The position numbers and the translations under genes are program-made. The notes below the pieces were generated by a model. It did not search any database. It had not been told where the DNA came from and was given only the letters and a program-made list of their open reading frames with translations. Below, in pieces: positions 51,729 to 60,579 of a stretch of 64,000 bases of DNA. Source of the stretch: Paenibacillus sp. NAIST15-1 (GTDB taxonomy: Bacteria; Bacillota; Bacilli; Paenibacillales; Paenibacillaceae). The stretch covers positions 1-64,000 of the forward strand of contig NZ_BBYF01000016.1 of NCBI RefSeq assembly GCF_001894745.1, in the 5' to 3' direction. Each line of letters starts with the position of its first letter. The first letter of the stretch is position 1.

Positions 51729-52523
51729 ATGGAGAATACAAAGACTGCTGCGCAGCTAGAGCTGATGCAGAAGGCAGGATACTTGGCAGCCCGCTGCCAT
51801 CGTGAAGTGGCGTCAAGGCTCGCACCTGGCGTTACAACGGTGGAAATTGACCAGTTCGTAGAGAACTGGTTATTGCAGCAGGGAGCAACTGCTGAGCAGA
51901 AAGGGTATTATGGATATCCGTATGCAACATGCGCATCAGTGAATCAGGTTGTATGCCATGGATTCCCGTCTGCAAAACCTCTTAAATCAGGTGACCTCGT
52001 TACGATAGATTTTGTGGTGAATTACAAAGGATGGCTCGCAGATATGGCATGGACCTATGGAATTGGCTACATACAACCTGAGGCCAAGCGTCTTATGCAA
52101 CAGACACTTCATGCATTACGATATGCAGCGAAGTTGGCGACCCCTGGAAGGCCGGTTGGAGATATAGCGGCTGCGATCGGACGCATGGGGCGTGATGCGG
52201 GCTATGGAGTCGTAACTGCGCTTGTGGGGCATGGTATCGGGCAGTCTATTCATGAACCTCCTGAAATTCCGAATGATGGATGGCCTGGACGCGGGCCTAA
52301 TTTGGAAGAAGGGATGGTCATAACGCTTGAACCGATATTTACGCTAGGTACATCTGGTGATGTGATTCTGGGTGCAGATGGATGGTCTGTTGCTACATGT
52401 GACGGTTCCTGGGGAGCGCACTTCGAGCATACCGTAGCGGTGACTGCAGATGGACCGCGTATTTTGACTTGTCTTCCATTTACATTAGGGGGAAGGAATA
52501 ATTCGTCAGGGACATTAGGATAG
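51729..52523 (+). CDS. map: Type I methionine aminopeptidase
   Basis: This cytoplasmic metalloprotease removes the N-terminal methionine from nascent proteins. It has 264 residues from the ATG at 51729 behind GGAGGAG, and the longer upstream frame is not used. The metal ligands are visible: LVTIDFVVNYKGWLADMAWTY, then the histidine in GHGIGQSIHEPPEIPND, the glutamate in VITLEPIF and the glutamate in AHFEHTVAVTADG. There is no N-terminal zinc-finger extension. It differs from the essential ribosomal-cluster map by context, so it is probably the second, accessory copy often seen in Bacilli. Confidence 0.9.
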   Translation: MENTKTAAQLELMQKAGYLAARCHREVASRLAPGVTTVEIDQFVENWLLQQGATAEQKGYYGYPYATCASVNQVVCHGFPSAKPLKSGDLVTIDFVVNYKGWLADMAWTYGIGYIQPEAKRLMQQTLHALRYAAKLATPGRPVGDIAAAIGRMGRDAGYGVVTALVGHGIGQSIHEPPEIPNDGWPGRGPNLEEGMVITLEPIFTLGTSGDVILGADGWSVATCDGSWGAHFEHTVAVTADGPRILTCLPFTLGGRNNSSGTLG

Positions 52524-52565
52524 GGCTGAACAACTATTTACCATAATTATATAGGTAGAAATATG

Positions 52566-52593
52566 AGGGAGTGATGCGGCTGCATCTCTCCCT
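52566..52593. terminator. Hairpin after the methionine aminopeptidase gene
   Basis: AGGGAGTGATGC pairs with GCATCTCTCCCT at 11 of 12 positions around a four-base loop. No T-run follows on the plus strand. Confidence 0.6.
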
Positions 52594-52661
52594 AAAACTA
52601 GGTGCAAGTAACATCCCTCATTCTCATCGTCAGTTAGATCTGTTCAACGTCTCATGAGTTG

Positions 52662-53420
52662 TTAGTGCATTGTGCGGTGTATAAGCTTCATAATATCCGC
52701 CTCTGCGAATTGCAGAGAATCTCCAGGATAAGCGTGCATGACATAAGGAGTTAATCCGTTGAATAAGTCCATATTGGCGCTAATTCGAACATGCTTCACT
52801 CCAGAGGTCTGACTCCGAACTGTCTTGTCGATGGTATGAAGGAGCTCATCTGATAATTTGTCGCTCTGCTTCACTGTACGTACCGGACTATCCGATGTAA
52901 TGAAGCGCGGGGGCCAGCGACTCGCCTCGCGTTCCATATGTCCAGCTGTATTTGGGGCGCCGATTCGGGATTGCTCATGCTTGCCTCCGCTGCCGATTGT
53001 ACCTAGGCCTGTGCCATCAAGCGTGAGTGCGACATAAGCGGCATCCTTATGCTGCAAGACATAGGCTACACTGATTCCATCCAGATGTCCGACAGCATCG
53101 CTGACAGATTGATTGATGAACAGGGGACGCGGATTAGACAATGCCTGCGGCTGAGATGTGGAATGGGACTGCTTTGTGTTCTGTTTCGTACGATGGTTGC
53201 TTTCGGTGCCCATTTGGGGCAACGGGGTTCCAGAAGGTGCTGATTGCTCCTTAACCTTCCGATCTGCATAGTTCGCCTTCGTGTTGCCTCCCGGCGACCT
53301 TGACTTCTCAGCCTCCATTCCAGCACAGCCGGAAGAGACCAGCATGACAGCGGCGATTATAAATGTGACAATCCAGTGAACGTGATTTGCGTTGTTGTGA
53401 ACATCATTTGACAACTCCAT
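52662..53420 (-). CDS. YhcN/YlaJ-type spore lipoprotein
   Basis: This 252-residue lipoprotein has a signal helix, VHWIVTFIIAAVMLVSSGC, with the lipidated cysteine near residue 32. A long Ser/Gln/Lys-rich linker runs to about residue 95. The C-terminal domain, VSDAVGHLDGISVAYVLQHKDAAYVAL and VRTVKQSDKLSDELLHTIDK, then KHVRISANMD, fits the YhcN/YlaJ family of spore-associated lipoproteins linked with germination. The gene is divergent from the cytochrome oxidase operon. Confidence 0.85.
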   Translation of the reverse strand: MELSNDVHNNANHVHWIVTFIIAAVMLVSSGCAGMEAEKSRSPGGNTKANYADRKVKEQSAPSGTPLPQMGTESNHRTKQNTKQSHSTSQPQALSNPRPLFINQSVSDAVGHLDGISVAYVLQHKDAAYVALTLDGTGLGTIGSGGKHEQSRIGAPNTAGHMEREASRWPPRFITSDSPVRTVKQSDKLSDELLHTIDKTVRSQTSGVKHVRISANMDLFNGLTPYVMHAYPGDSLQFAEADIMKLIHRTMH

Positions 53421-53561
53421 TCAACCTCCTTATTTACTTCCATTAGTGTTCAAAAATCAACATGCGAGTATGCGGAATATAGATTTTTGTGATCAAAACA
53501 GGCAGGAAACTGCCAGAAATTGAGTGGTTTCGACAAAGGCAAGCAGTCTCATTTTGTATTT

Positions 53562-53575
53562 TGTAACCGTTTACA
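53562..53575. promoter_or_regulatory. Perfect CcpA cre site upstream of the ctaC promoter
   Basis: TGTAACCGTTTACA fits TGTAANCGNTTACA exactly and is embedded in a longer imperfect palindrome. It lies about 62 bases upstream of the -35 box. The B. subtilis cta cluster is known to be under catabolite control. Confidence 0.8.
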
Positions 53576-53636
53576 AATACTGATATAAAGCCGTTTTTCA
53601 GAGTATTTGAACACTTTGTGAACTGACCGGGAAACA

Positions 53637-53665
53637 TTGACAAATAAATATATGGAAATTATATT
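53637..53665 (+). promoter_or_regulatory. Sigma-A promoter of the cta operon
   Basis: TTGACA at 53637-53642 and TATATT at 53660-53665 are separated by 17 bases. It predicts a leader of about 290 bases before ctaC. Confidence 0.75.
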
Positions 53666-53962
53666 TAGGTAAGTGATTGTAGTAATTGACAGGATTACGA
53701 CATCCGTGTTTAAACCGGGGCCTGCCTGAAGGCATTCGAACATGAGAATGACTTCCGAAGAAGGATTCTTACCGGTCTGAATTCGAATATGCATGCGCCT
53801 TCATTGCGCAATGGATTCTCTGCGCGATGAATGATTGGTTAATATTGGCTTATCTGGATGGCAGCTTGTACTCACTTCTAAGCCATAGGGGCACTTGCAT
53901 TGAGATTTCGACACAGCATGCGATGGGGTAATCAGCGAAAACGTACAAAGTGGGGTTGATCA
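53666..53962 (+). other. Long 5' leader of the cta operon
   Basis: No ORF with a ribosome binding site is seen here. The stretch has several local inverted repeats (for example GCGC near 53815 and 53840) but none that I can assign to a known riboswitch or leader RNA. Confidence 0.45.
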
Positions 53963-55036
53963 ATGATGAATCGGTGGCACGCAGTGAAGCGACTACTTCC
54001 ACTGTTCGCCGGACTCGTCCTGCTCCTAAGTGCTTGCGGTCGTGCTGATATATCGGCTCTCAATCCGCAGGGGCCCATTGCAGACAAGCAGTTCGGATTA
54101 ATGCAGTTGGCGATTACGATTATGACGCTAGTCGTTATTGTCGTTTTCGGTATTTCCATTTATGTCGTCCTTCGCTATCGCAGACGACCGGGACAGAACG
54201 AGATTCCGAAGCAAGTCGAAGGGAACCACAAGCTTGAAGTGATTTGGACGGTCATTCCGATCATCCTCCTCATTATTTTGGCAGTTCCAACGGTGAAGTA
54301 TGTATTTGCCTTCGCTGAGGACTATAGCCAAGACAAAGATGCAATTAAGGTTAAGGTAACAGGTCATCAATATTGGTGGGAATTCGAATATCCTGAGTAC
54401 GGGATTACAACAGCACAAGACATGATTGTTCCGAACGGGAAGAAGATTGCGCTTGAGTTGAAGACAGCTGATGTCCTTCACTCCTTCTGGCTTCCATCCA
54501 TTGCGGGCAAGATGGATACGAACCCATCCGGCAACGTCAACAAGATGTACATTGAGACGTATGTGGAAGGCGTGTATCGAGGGAAGTGCGCTGAGCTATG
54601 CGGATACTCCCACGCATTTATGGAATTTAAGGTAAAGGCAGTCAGTGAAGCTACATTCACGGCTTGGGTGAATGAGATGAAGGCCGAACCAAAACCGTTC
54701 GTAGGTGACACACAAGTTGCTGAGAGCTTCAAGCAGAACTGCTTGTCTTGCCACGCTATCGATAATAAGCCGTCCATGGGACCTAACCTGAAAGGGATAG
54801 GTAGTCGTGAGGCTATAGCCGGCATCATGCTGAACCGTGAAACCGCTGATGAGGTGCTGGATCAGAAGAAGATCGAGGATCATCTCCGTCAATGGATTCA
54901 GGATCCGGAGAAGGTGAAGCCTGGCAATAAGATGCCAGCATTCAAAGATAAGTTGTCCGAGCAAGAACTCGATGGCATCGTGAAATACTTGGCAGATTAC
55001 AAGCTTGATTCCTTGAAAGCAATCAATAAGCAGTAG
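53963..55036 (+). CDS. ctaC: Cytochrome c oxidase subunit II with fused cytochrome c (caa3 type)
   Basis: This is the electron-entry subunit of the caa3 oxidase in the cytoplasmic membrane. It has 357 residues. A signal with lipobox LLSAC is followed by two transmembrane helices (near residues 44-66 and 89-110). The CuA domain carries TADVLHSFWLPSIAGKMD and the ligand cluster GKCAELCGYSHAFME near 205-225. The C-terminal cytochrome c has CLSCHAIDNKPSMGPNLKG with the CxxCH heme site, and a methionine ligand in GNKMPAFKD. It is the first gene of the operon. Confidence 0.95.
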   Translation: MMNRWHAVKRLLPLFAGLVLLLSACGRADISALNPQGPIADKQFGLMQLAITIMTLVVIVVFGISIYVVLRYRRRPGQNEIPKQVEGNHKLEVIWTVIPIILLIILAVPTVKYVFAFAEDYSQDKDAIKVKVTGHQYWWEFEYPEYGITTAQDMIVPNGKKIALELKTADVLHSFWLPSIAGKMDTNPSGNVNKMYIETYVEGVYRGKCAELCGYSHAFMEFKVKAVSEATFTAWVNEMKAEPKPFVGDTQVAESFKQNCLSCHAIDNKPSMGPNLKGIGSREAIAGIMLNRETADEVLDQKKIEDHLRQWIQDPEKVKPGNKMPAFKDKLSEQELDGIVKYLADYKLDSLKAINKQ

Positions 55037-55067
55037 ATTTCAGCATCTTCTAGGGGAGGTAACGACC

Positions 55068-56951
55068 TTGGCTCACACGGTGAAGCGACATCGCGGCTTG
55101 ATGGATTGGCTGACGACGGTCGACCATAAGAAGATCGGCATTCTGTACCTTATCGCCGGGGCTTTATTCTTCGGTATTGGCGGTATTGAAGCCATCTTGA
55201 TCCGGATACAATTAATTCAGCCTATGAATAATTTCGTAGACGCAAAAACTTTTAATGAATTGATTACCATGCACGGCACCACGATGATTTTCCTCGGTGT
55301 AATGCCGATTATCTTTGCACTAATGAATGCCATTATCCCGCTGCAGATCGGGGCTCGTGACGTTGCGTTCCCGTTCTTGAACGCACTCGGCTTCTGGACA
55401 TTCTTCTTCGGCGGCTTGCTGCTGAACTTGAGCTGGCTGATGGGCGGTGTGCCTGATGCAGGCTGGACATCTTACGTGCCGTTATCAAATACGGATTATA
55501 GCCCAACGCACGGTGTGGATTTCTACACCATCGGCTTGCAGATTTCTGGTTTGGGTACACTCATCGGGGGCATTAACTTCTTGGCAACAATTATTAACAT
55601 GCGCGCGCCGGGAATGTCCTTCATGCGCATGCCGATGTTTACATGGGCGTCCTTTATTACGTCTGCATTAATTCTGTTCGCTTTCCCTGCTGTAACGGTA
55701 GGATTGATCCTGCTCATGTTCGACCGCTTGTTTGGCGGGAACTTCTTCTATGTACCGAATGGAGGAAGTGTGGTGCTCTGGCAGCACATCTTCTGGATCT
55801 TCGGTCACCCGGAAGTGTACATTCTGATTTTGCCGGCGTTCGGGATTATCTCCGACGTCATCAGTACGTTCTCTCGCAAGCGCCTATTCGGGTACAGCTC
55901 CATGGTATTCGCAACGATCCTGATCGGTTTCTTAGGCTTCATGGTATGGGCTCACCATATGTTTGCAGTTGGTCTTGGGCCAGTAGCGAATGCGCTGTTC
56001 TCGATTGCAACGATGCTTATCGCAGTACCAACCGGTATTAAGATATTTAACTGGCTATTCACGATGTGGGGCGGTTCGATTAAGTTCACCGCGGCCAATC
56101 TGTACGCAGTAGGTTTCATTCCAACATTTGTTATGGGTGGGGTTACAGGCGTCATGCTGGCATCTGCGCCTGCTGACTTCCAGTTCCATGATACGTACTT
56201 CGTCGTAGCGCACTTCCACTACGTTATTGTTGGTGGTTTGGTGCTTGGCTTGTTCGCAGGGCTCCATTTCTGGTGGCCGAAGATGTTCGGACGCATGCTT
56301 CGTGAAGGACTAGGCAAAGCTACCTTCTGGATGTTCTGGATTGGATTCCAATTGACATTCTTCGTTCAGCATTTCCTTGGTTTGATTGGAATGCAGCGTC
56401 GGGTCTTTACGTACTTGCCGAATCAAGGCTTCGACCTCATGAACTTGGTAAGTACGATCGGGGCAATCATGATGGGTATCGGGGTTCTTATGTTCTTGTA
56501 CAACATTGCAATTACATCAAGAGATCCGAAGAACCTGGGCAACGATCCTTGGGAAGATGGACGTACGCTGGAATGGACAATTCCATCTCCACCGCCAGAG
56601 TACAACTTCAAGCAAACTCCGCTTGTGCGCGGCTATGATGCTTGGTGGAAAGAAAAGATGGAGGGCAACACGGAAATGCCGGCTGCAGAGCCGATTGGTT
56701 CCATTCATATGCCATCGCCATCTATTCTCCCGTTCATGATGTCTGTTGGCTTGTTCGTGGCAGGCTTCGGCTTCATGTTCGCGAAGGATGATTTCAATAA
56801 TGCACTGCTGAACGGTTTGTTCAACAATCATATCGTGGCAGGTTTCGGCCTGCTGATTACATTCGGCTGTATGTTCCTGCGTTCGATTAAGGACGACCAT
56901 GGATATCATATCGAACCGGAAGAGTTGGAGCAGAAGGGGGTTAAAGCATGA
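55068..56951 (+). CDS. ctaD: Cytochrome c oxidase subunit I
   Basis: This catalytic subunit has heme a, heme a3 and CuB. It has 627 residues with at least 12 helices. The CuB and cross-link motif HPEVYILILPAFGIISDVIS lies near residue 244, the other CuB ligands in WAHHMFAVGL near 293 and the heme ligands in FHDTYFVVAHFHYVIVG near 375. The translation start is TTG, behind GGGGAGGTAACGACC. The last four bases overlap the ctaE start. Confidence 0.95.
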   Translation: MAHTVKRHRGLMDWLTTVDHKKIGILYLIAGALFFGIGGIEAILIRIQLIQPMNNFVDAKTFNELITMHGTTMIFLGVMPIIFALMNAIIPLQIGARDVAFPFLNALGFWTFFFGGLLLNLSWLMGGVPDAGWTSYVPLSNTDYSPTHGVDFYTIGLQISGLGTLIGGINFLATIINMRAPGMSFMRMPMFTWASFITSALILFAFPAVTVGLILLMFDRLFGGNFFYVPNGGSVVLWQHIFWIFGHPEVYILILPAFGIISDVISTFSRKRLFGYSSMVFATILIGFLGFMVWAHHMFAVGLGPVANALFSIATMLIAVPTGIKIFNWLFTMWGGSIKFTAANLYAVGFIPTFVMGGVTGVMLASAPADFQFHDTYFVVAHFHYVIVGGLVLGLFAGLHFWWPKMFGRMLREGLGKATFWMFWIGFQLTFFVQHFLGLIGMQRRVFTYLPNQGFDLMNLVSTIGAIMMGIGVLMFLYNIAITSRDPKNLGNDPWEDGRTLEWTIPSPPPEYNFKQTPLVRGYDAWWKEKMEGNTEMPAAEPIGSIHMPSPSILPFMMSVGLFVAGFGFMFAKDDFNNALLNGLFNNHIVAGFGLLITFGCMFLRSIKDDHGYHIEPEELEQKGVKA

Positions 56952-57568
56952 GTGCACATGCACATCACGCAGAAGGCGAATGGCCACATGAGCCGGAAAA
57001 AGCAACCCTAGAAGGCCGCAATAAGGTCGTCGGCTTCTGGTTGTTCCTTGGCGGAGAGGCGGTATTGTTCGGTACGCTGTTCGCAACATTCCTTGCGCTG
57101 CGCAACCAAATCGGTGATGGTCCTGCCGCTTCCGAGCTGTTCAAGCTTCCAATGATTGCGGCTGCTACAATGATCTTGCTGACCAGCTCCTTGACGAGCG
57201 TGTTCGCTATTCAAGCGATGCACCGCAAAGAAGTCAAAGCCATGCTCAGCTGGCTCGCAGTAACGGTTGCATTGGGACTAGGATTCTTATGTCTTGAAAT
57301 ATACGAGTTCGTAGAATATGTGCATGAAGGTCACACGTTTACAACGAGTGCGTTCAGTTCATCCTTCTACACCCTGGTCGGCTTCCATGGCGCGCACGTT
57401 GCCTTTGGTGTCGTATGGATCACACTTGTTATTTTGCAAACAATGAAGAAGGGCTTGAATTTGGTTACAGCACCGAAGATTTACGTCTCCGCACTGTATT
57501 GGCACTTTATCGACGTTGTGTGGGTATTCATCTTCACAGTTGTATACCTCATGGGAAAGGTGGGTTAA
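56948..57568 (+). CDS. ctaE: Cytochrome c oxidase subunit III
   Basis: This integral subunit of the oxidase has 206 residues and five helices. The motifs are KVVGFWLFLGGEAVLFGTLF near residue 26, then FVEYVHEGHTFTTSAFSSSF, then LVGFHGAHVAFGVVWITLV and WHFIDVVWVFIFTVVYLMG at the end. It begins with His-rich SAHAHHAEGEWPHEPEKA and overlaps the ctaD stop by four bases (ATGA). Confidence 0.95.
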   Translation: MSAHAHHAEGEWPHEPEKATLEGRNKVVGFWLFLGGEAVLFGTLFATFLALRNQIGDGPAASELFKLPMIAAATMILLTSSLTSVFAIQAMHRKEVKAMLSWLAVTVALGLGFLCLEIYEFVEYVHEGHTFTTSAFSSSFYTLVGFHGAHVAFGVVWITLVILQTMKKGLNLVTAPKIYVSALYWHFIDVVWVFIFTVVYLMGKVG

Positions 57569-57572
57569 CCAA

Positions 57573-57893
57573 GTGACAACACACCAAGTAACATCAGACA
57601 ACTCGAAGCGTCGACATAAGCATGAGGGCAAGCAGAAGCATATTATTGCATTCATCTTCTCTATTGTGCTTACGTTGATCGCATTTGCTACGGTAGGTTC
57701 AGCGGGTGAAGTAAACCCAACGTTCACAGTTATCATCCTTCTCGTCATGGCAGTCTTGCAGGTTGTCATTCAGATGGGGTATTGGATGCATATGAAAGAT
57801 AAAGGACATATGATTCCGATACTGTTCATGATAGGTGGAGCCGTCATTGCTTTCACGGCCATCATAATGGCTGTGTATTGGGTATGGTGGTAA
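57573..57893 (+). CDS. ctaF: Cytochrome c oxidase subunit IV (CtaF)
   Basis: This small membrane subunit of the oxidase has 106 residues. It starts at GTG 57573, five bases after the ctaE stop, behind AAGGTGGG. The basic, hydrophilic N-terminus (SDNSKRRHKHEGKQKH) is followed by three helices: IIAFIFSIVLTLIAFATVG, then FTVIILLVMAVLQVVIQMGYWMHM, then IPILFMIGGAVIAFTAIIMAV. The second helix bears the family QMGYWMHMKD motif. It ends the ctaCDEF run. A terminator lies 18 bases downstream. Confidence 0.92.
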   Translation: MTTHQVTSDNSKRRHKHEGKQKHIIAFIFSIVLTLIAFATVGSAGEVNPTFTVIILLVMAVLQVVIQMGYWMHMKDKGHMIPILFMIGGAVIAFTAIIMAVYWVWW

Positions 57894-57910
57894 AGTCGGA
57901 TAAGTGAGAA

Positions 57911-57940
57911 GAGGGGACGCGAAGAGCGTCGCCTCTTTTT
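57911..57940 (+). terminator. Terminator between ctaF and ctaG
   Basis: GAGGGGACGC pairs with GCGTCGCCTC at nine of ten positions and is followed by TTTTT. Some readthrough to ctaG is likely, or ctaG has its own promoter. Confidence 0.8.
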
Positions 57941-58010
57941 CCGTAATAGGGCTAAATGTGGCGAAATGGTGGCGCCTCGGGTGTTGCAGGATGAGGAGGG
58001 CTGAACATTT

Positions 58011-58919
58011 ATGTTCGGATTGACAGAGTACTTTAGTTTCTATGATGTGTGGAGTCCGTTGTTTCTTACAGCAACGGTGCTTATCAATGTGTTATATTTC
58101 GGGCTGACAGGGCCTTTTCGCAATCGATTCTCATCTTCTGAGCCAGTGCCTGCGTCGAAGAAGCTAATGTTTGTAATTGGGACAGGCTTGCTCTACCTAG
58201 CTCAAGGCGGACCTATTAATATGATGAGTCATATGATGTTCACCTTCCATATGGCGATGATGGCATTATCATACATTATTGTACCGCCGCTTCTATTATT
58301 AGCTATTCCGTCCTGGTTATGGCGATATCTATTGGATCGCAAGCCGCTGAAGCGATTGAAGCTGTTAACGAATCCGATTCTTAGCGCTGTTCTATTCAAT
58401 ACCTTGTTCTCTTTCTATCATGTGCCGGCAGTGCATGATTACGTCATGACTCATTATACGGAACATATTATTTACTACATTGTATTGTTCATTGCTGCTA
58501 TGCTGATGTGGTGGCCAATCGTCGTTCCGGTACCAGAGTGGAACTCGCTGACAGATGTGAAGAAGATGGGCTATGTTTTTTTGAATGGCGTTCTAATTAC
58601 TCCTGCCTGTGCATTAATCATCTTTGCAAGCGAGCCTCTCTATGCTACGTATGTGGACAAGGAAGCCTGGGTGCAGGCAATGGGCTATTGCATATCCGGG
58701 GATCCTGTAAAGATGCTCGCCGCATTTGATGGGCCTAGCTTCTTTAATTGGTTCACTCCGATTGAAGATCAACAGCTCGGAGGCATTCTAATGAAGCTGA
58801 TTCAAGAAACGATGTATGGCTGTATTCTCTTCTACGTATTCGTCCACTGGTTCAGACGTGAAAGTAAAGATGATGACGATTTTGTGGACACCACAGCAGA
58901 AGGGCAGTTGAATTCGTAA
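58011..58919 (+). CDS. ctaG: Cytochrome c oxidase assembly factor CtaG
   Basis: This 302-residue membrane assembly factor for caa3 oxidase is the Bacillus-type CtaG, unrelated to Cox11. It has about seven helices. Family landmarks are LYLAQGGPINMMSHMMFTFH near residue 62, where the histidines HMMFTFH may bind copper, then FYHVPAVHDYVMTHYTEHI and MWWPIVVPVPEWNSL near 165. Such proteins are thought to deliver copper to the oxidase. The tail is acidic (ESKDDDDFVDTT). Confidence 0.92.
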   Translation: MFGLTEYFSFYDVWSPLFLTATVLINVLYFGLTGPFRNRFSSSEPVPASKKLMFVIGTGLLYLAQGGPINMMSHMMFTFHMAMMALSYIIVPPLLLLAIPSWLWRYLLDRKPLKRLKLLTNPILSAVLFNTLFSFYHVPAVHDYVMTHYTEHIIYYIVLFIAAMLMWWPIVVPVPEWNSLTDVKKMGYVFLNGVLITPACALIIFASEPLYATYVDKEAWVQAMGYCISGDPVKMLAAFDGPSFFNWFTPIEDQQLGGILMKLIQETMYGCILFYVFVHWFRRESKDDDDFVDTTAEGQLNS

Positions 58920-59006
58920 AAATGCTCTATAATGGGTAGCGTAAGCAGAAGCAGGAGAGTTATTGGCTGCTTCGTTGCCGATGTATATGAGGAGGGCGTT
59001 TCATTC

Positions 59007-59471
59007 GTGGATCTATACTTTATTATGCCAACTATCAGCACGACGTTCATCGTCGTCAGCGCCATATTGGTCGCTATCGGTTGGGCTCAAATTATTAAGG
59101 GCAAGCGGGAACAGCATAAGAAGACAATGCTGGCAGCGGCCGTAGCTGCGACAATCTTCTTCATTATTTATGCGTCTCGCACGGTTTTCGTTGGCAATAC
59201 CGCATGGGGCGGCCCGGATGACCTTAAGGTATATTATCTGGTCTTCCTGTTGTTCCATATTGTGCTTGCAGCTGTAGCAGCTGTGTTCGGCTTGACGACA
59301 CTGTATACAGGGTATAAAGGGAGTTATGCGAAGCACCGCAAGCTAGGCAAGTTCACCTCTGTCATCTGGTTCATTACTGCAATAACAGGGGCAACCGTAT
59401 ATCTTTTGCTGTATATCTTGTATCCAGGTGGTCATACAAAGCCAGTAATAGATGCTATATTTGGTCTGTAA
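59007..59471 (+). CDS. ctaM: DUF420 membrane protein, CtaM/YozB-like
   Basis: This 154-residue membrane protein has about four to five helices. It starts at GTG 59007 behind GAGGAGGGCG, not at the upstream ATG. MDLYFIMPTISTTFIVVSAI is the typical YozB beginning, with GWAQIIKGKREQHKKTMLAA after the first helix and HRKLGKFTSVIWFITAITGA near the end. CtaM (YozB) is needed for heme-A-type oxidase maturation in staphylococci. The position right after ctaG agrees. The symbol follows that usage. Confidence 0.88.
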   Translation: MDLYFIMPTISTTFIVVSAILVAIGWAQIIKGKREQHKKTMLAAAVAATIFFIIYASRTVFVGNTAWGGPDDLKVYYLVFLLFHIVLAAVAAVFGLTTLYTGYKGSYAKHRKLGKFTSVIWFITAITGATVYLLLYILYPGGHTKPVIDAIFGL

Positions 59472-59687
59472 TCAACTAGTAGACGGCGATTTGTGAAGAG
59501 GATTTCCACGAATCGCTGGTTTGTTCTGAGTGCGATAGTTAGTTTAGAAGAAGCTCGTTCTTTCTGCACTTTAAGTGCGAAAGGCGAGCTTTTTTTGCGT
59601 GCTTAGATTCTTCATCATAGTAGGCTTTTAACGGTGCAAATAAAGATGAGTCTGGATAGGGTAATGTTTATTTTTCCTAATGATGAA
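59472..59687. other. Gap with one terminator
   Basis: A strong terminator lies at 59552-59596 and nothing else was recognised before the GntR-operon promoter. Confidence 0.6.
59552..59596 (+). terminator. Rho-independent terminator of the cta cluster
   Basis: AGCTCG and CGAGCT arms with inner CTTTC/GAAAG and CACTT/AAGTG pairing are followed by a T-run (T7 counting the T that closes the stem). Confidence 0.88.
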
Positions 59688-59716
59688 TTGACAGGGAAGT
59701 AGTCACTCATTATACT
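59688..59716 (+). promoter_or_regulatory. Sigma-A promoter of the GntR/ABC operon
   Basis: TTGACA at 59688-59693 and TATACT at 59711-59716 have a 17-base spacer. Consensus is matched at 11 of 12 positions. Confidence 0.88.
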
Positions 59717-59738
59717 GTGTATAAAGATATATACAGTA
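59713..59738. promoter_or_regulatory. GntR (YtrA-type) operator over the -10 region
   Basis: TACTGTGTATA (59713-59723) and TATATACAGTA (59728-59738) pair at ten of 11 positions around AAGA. It overlaps the -10 box, so a bound repressor would block the promoter. The cognate regulator is probably the GntR protein at 60580. Confidence 0.8.
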
Positions 59739-59817
59739 AGCACAGTGATGAGCGAGCAAGCACACTTGATTTACCGATCTATAGTGTGAATCAGTTTGAT
59801 ATAAAGGGGGTCTTGAA

Positions 59818-60543
59818 GTGCGTAGACCATATAGAGAAGCGTGGATGCTTGTAAAGAGCGATCTTGTTCGATTCAAATGGGGCTTGTTGATGACGGTAGC
59901 GTTCAGTGTTTATATGGCCACGATGAGCGGTCTGGTGTTGCGAGAGTTATTTCGTGGCGACGAGGTCTTGACGAGAGCTTTCAAGGGGGTTGCGGATTTT
60001 GTGTTTCTTTTTACGATCCCGAATCTTGGTTTCTTTTTCTCTCGAAGATCAATGCGATATATGAAGGATGACTCGTATACGAAATGGATGCGGAAGCTGC
60101 GCATACTCCCAATCGATGCGAGAACCATAGTGTATTCACGTACGATGCAGATGTGTGTGGCTCTGCTGATTAATATGAGCATTGTTATCGTGGGGCACTT
60201 CTTACTCAGTGAGACACTGAGAAGTCTTGACTGGATCAGCATCTTATCCTATGTATTCATGCTGGTAGCGTACGCTGTTGCTGTTAATTGGTTGTATATC
60301 TCGTGTGAGCTGAGCATGAGCGGACGATTATATATGAGGTATACATTTATTCTACTAGGCGTTATAACAGTTGTGTCCGTCCTGGTAGGGGTAGCGGACG
60401 GAAGTATTTTACAGACTGTGGTAGACGTAGCGCGATCGTACCCTTGGATGGGTATCGTGTTGTCCATTGTTATCATCGTCAATTCGATGGTAATAGGAAT
60501 GAATCGACTGCGTAAGATCGTTTTGAAGCGAGATTGGATGTAA
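59818..60543 (+). CDS. Membrane protein, probable ABC-2 type permease subunit
   Basis: This 241-residue protein has about six helices. It starts at GTG behind AAAGGGGG. Sequence features are FRGDEVLTRAFKGVADFVFL and FFSRRSMRYMKDDSYTKWMRKLRILPIDARTIVYSR, a soluble loop with basic residues near 75-110. No catalytic motif is visible. Its position at the head of a GntR-ATPase operon, and the LPIDARTIVYSRTMQM stretch found in ABC-2 bacitracin/lipid-type permeases, suggest it partners the ATPase at 61002. The family assignment is inferred. Confidence 0.65.
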   Translation: MRRPYREAWMLVKSDLVRFKWGLLMTVAFSVYMATMSGLVLRELFRGDEVLTRAFKGVADFVFLFTIPNLGFFFSRRSMRYMKDDSYTKWMRKLRILPIDARTIVYSRTMQMCVALLINMSIVIVGHFLLSETLRSLDWISILSYVFMLVAYAVAVNWLYISCELSMSGRLYMRYTFILLGVITVVSVLVGVADGSILQTVVDVARSYPWMGIVLSIVIIVNSMVIGMNRLRKIVLKRDWM

Positions 60544-60579
60544 TGAAGCACAGAATGAATCAGGAGGTGATGAGAAGCG

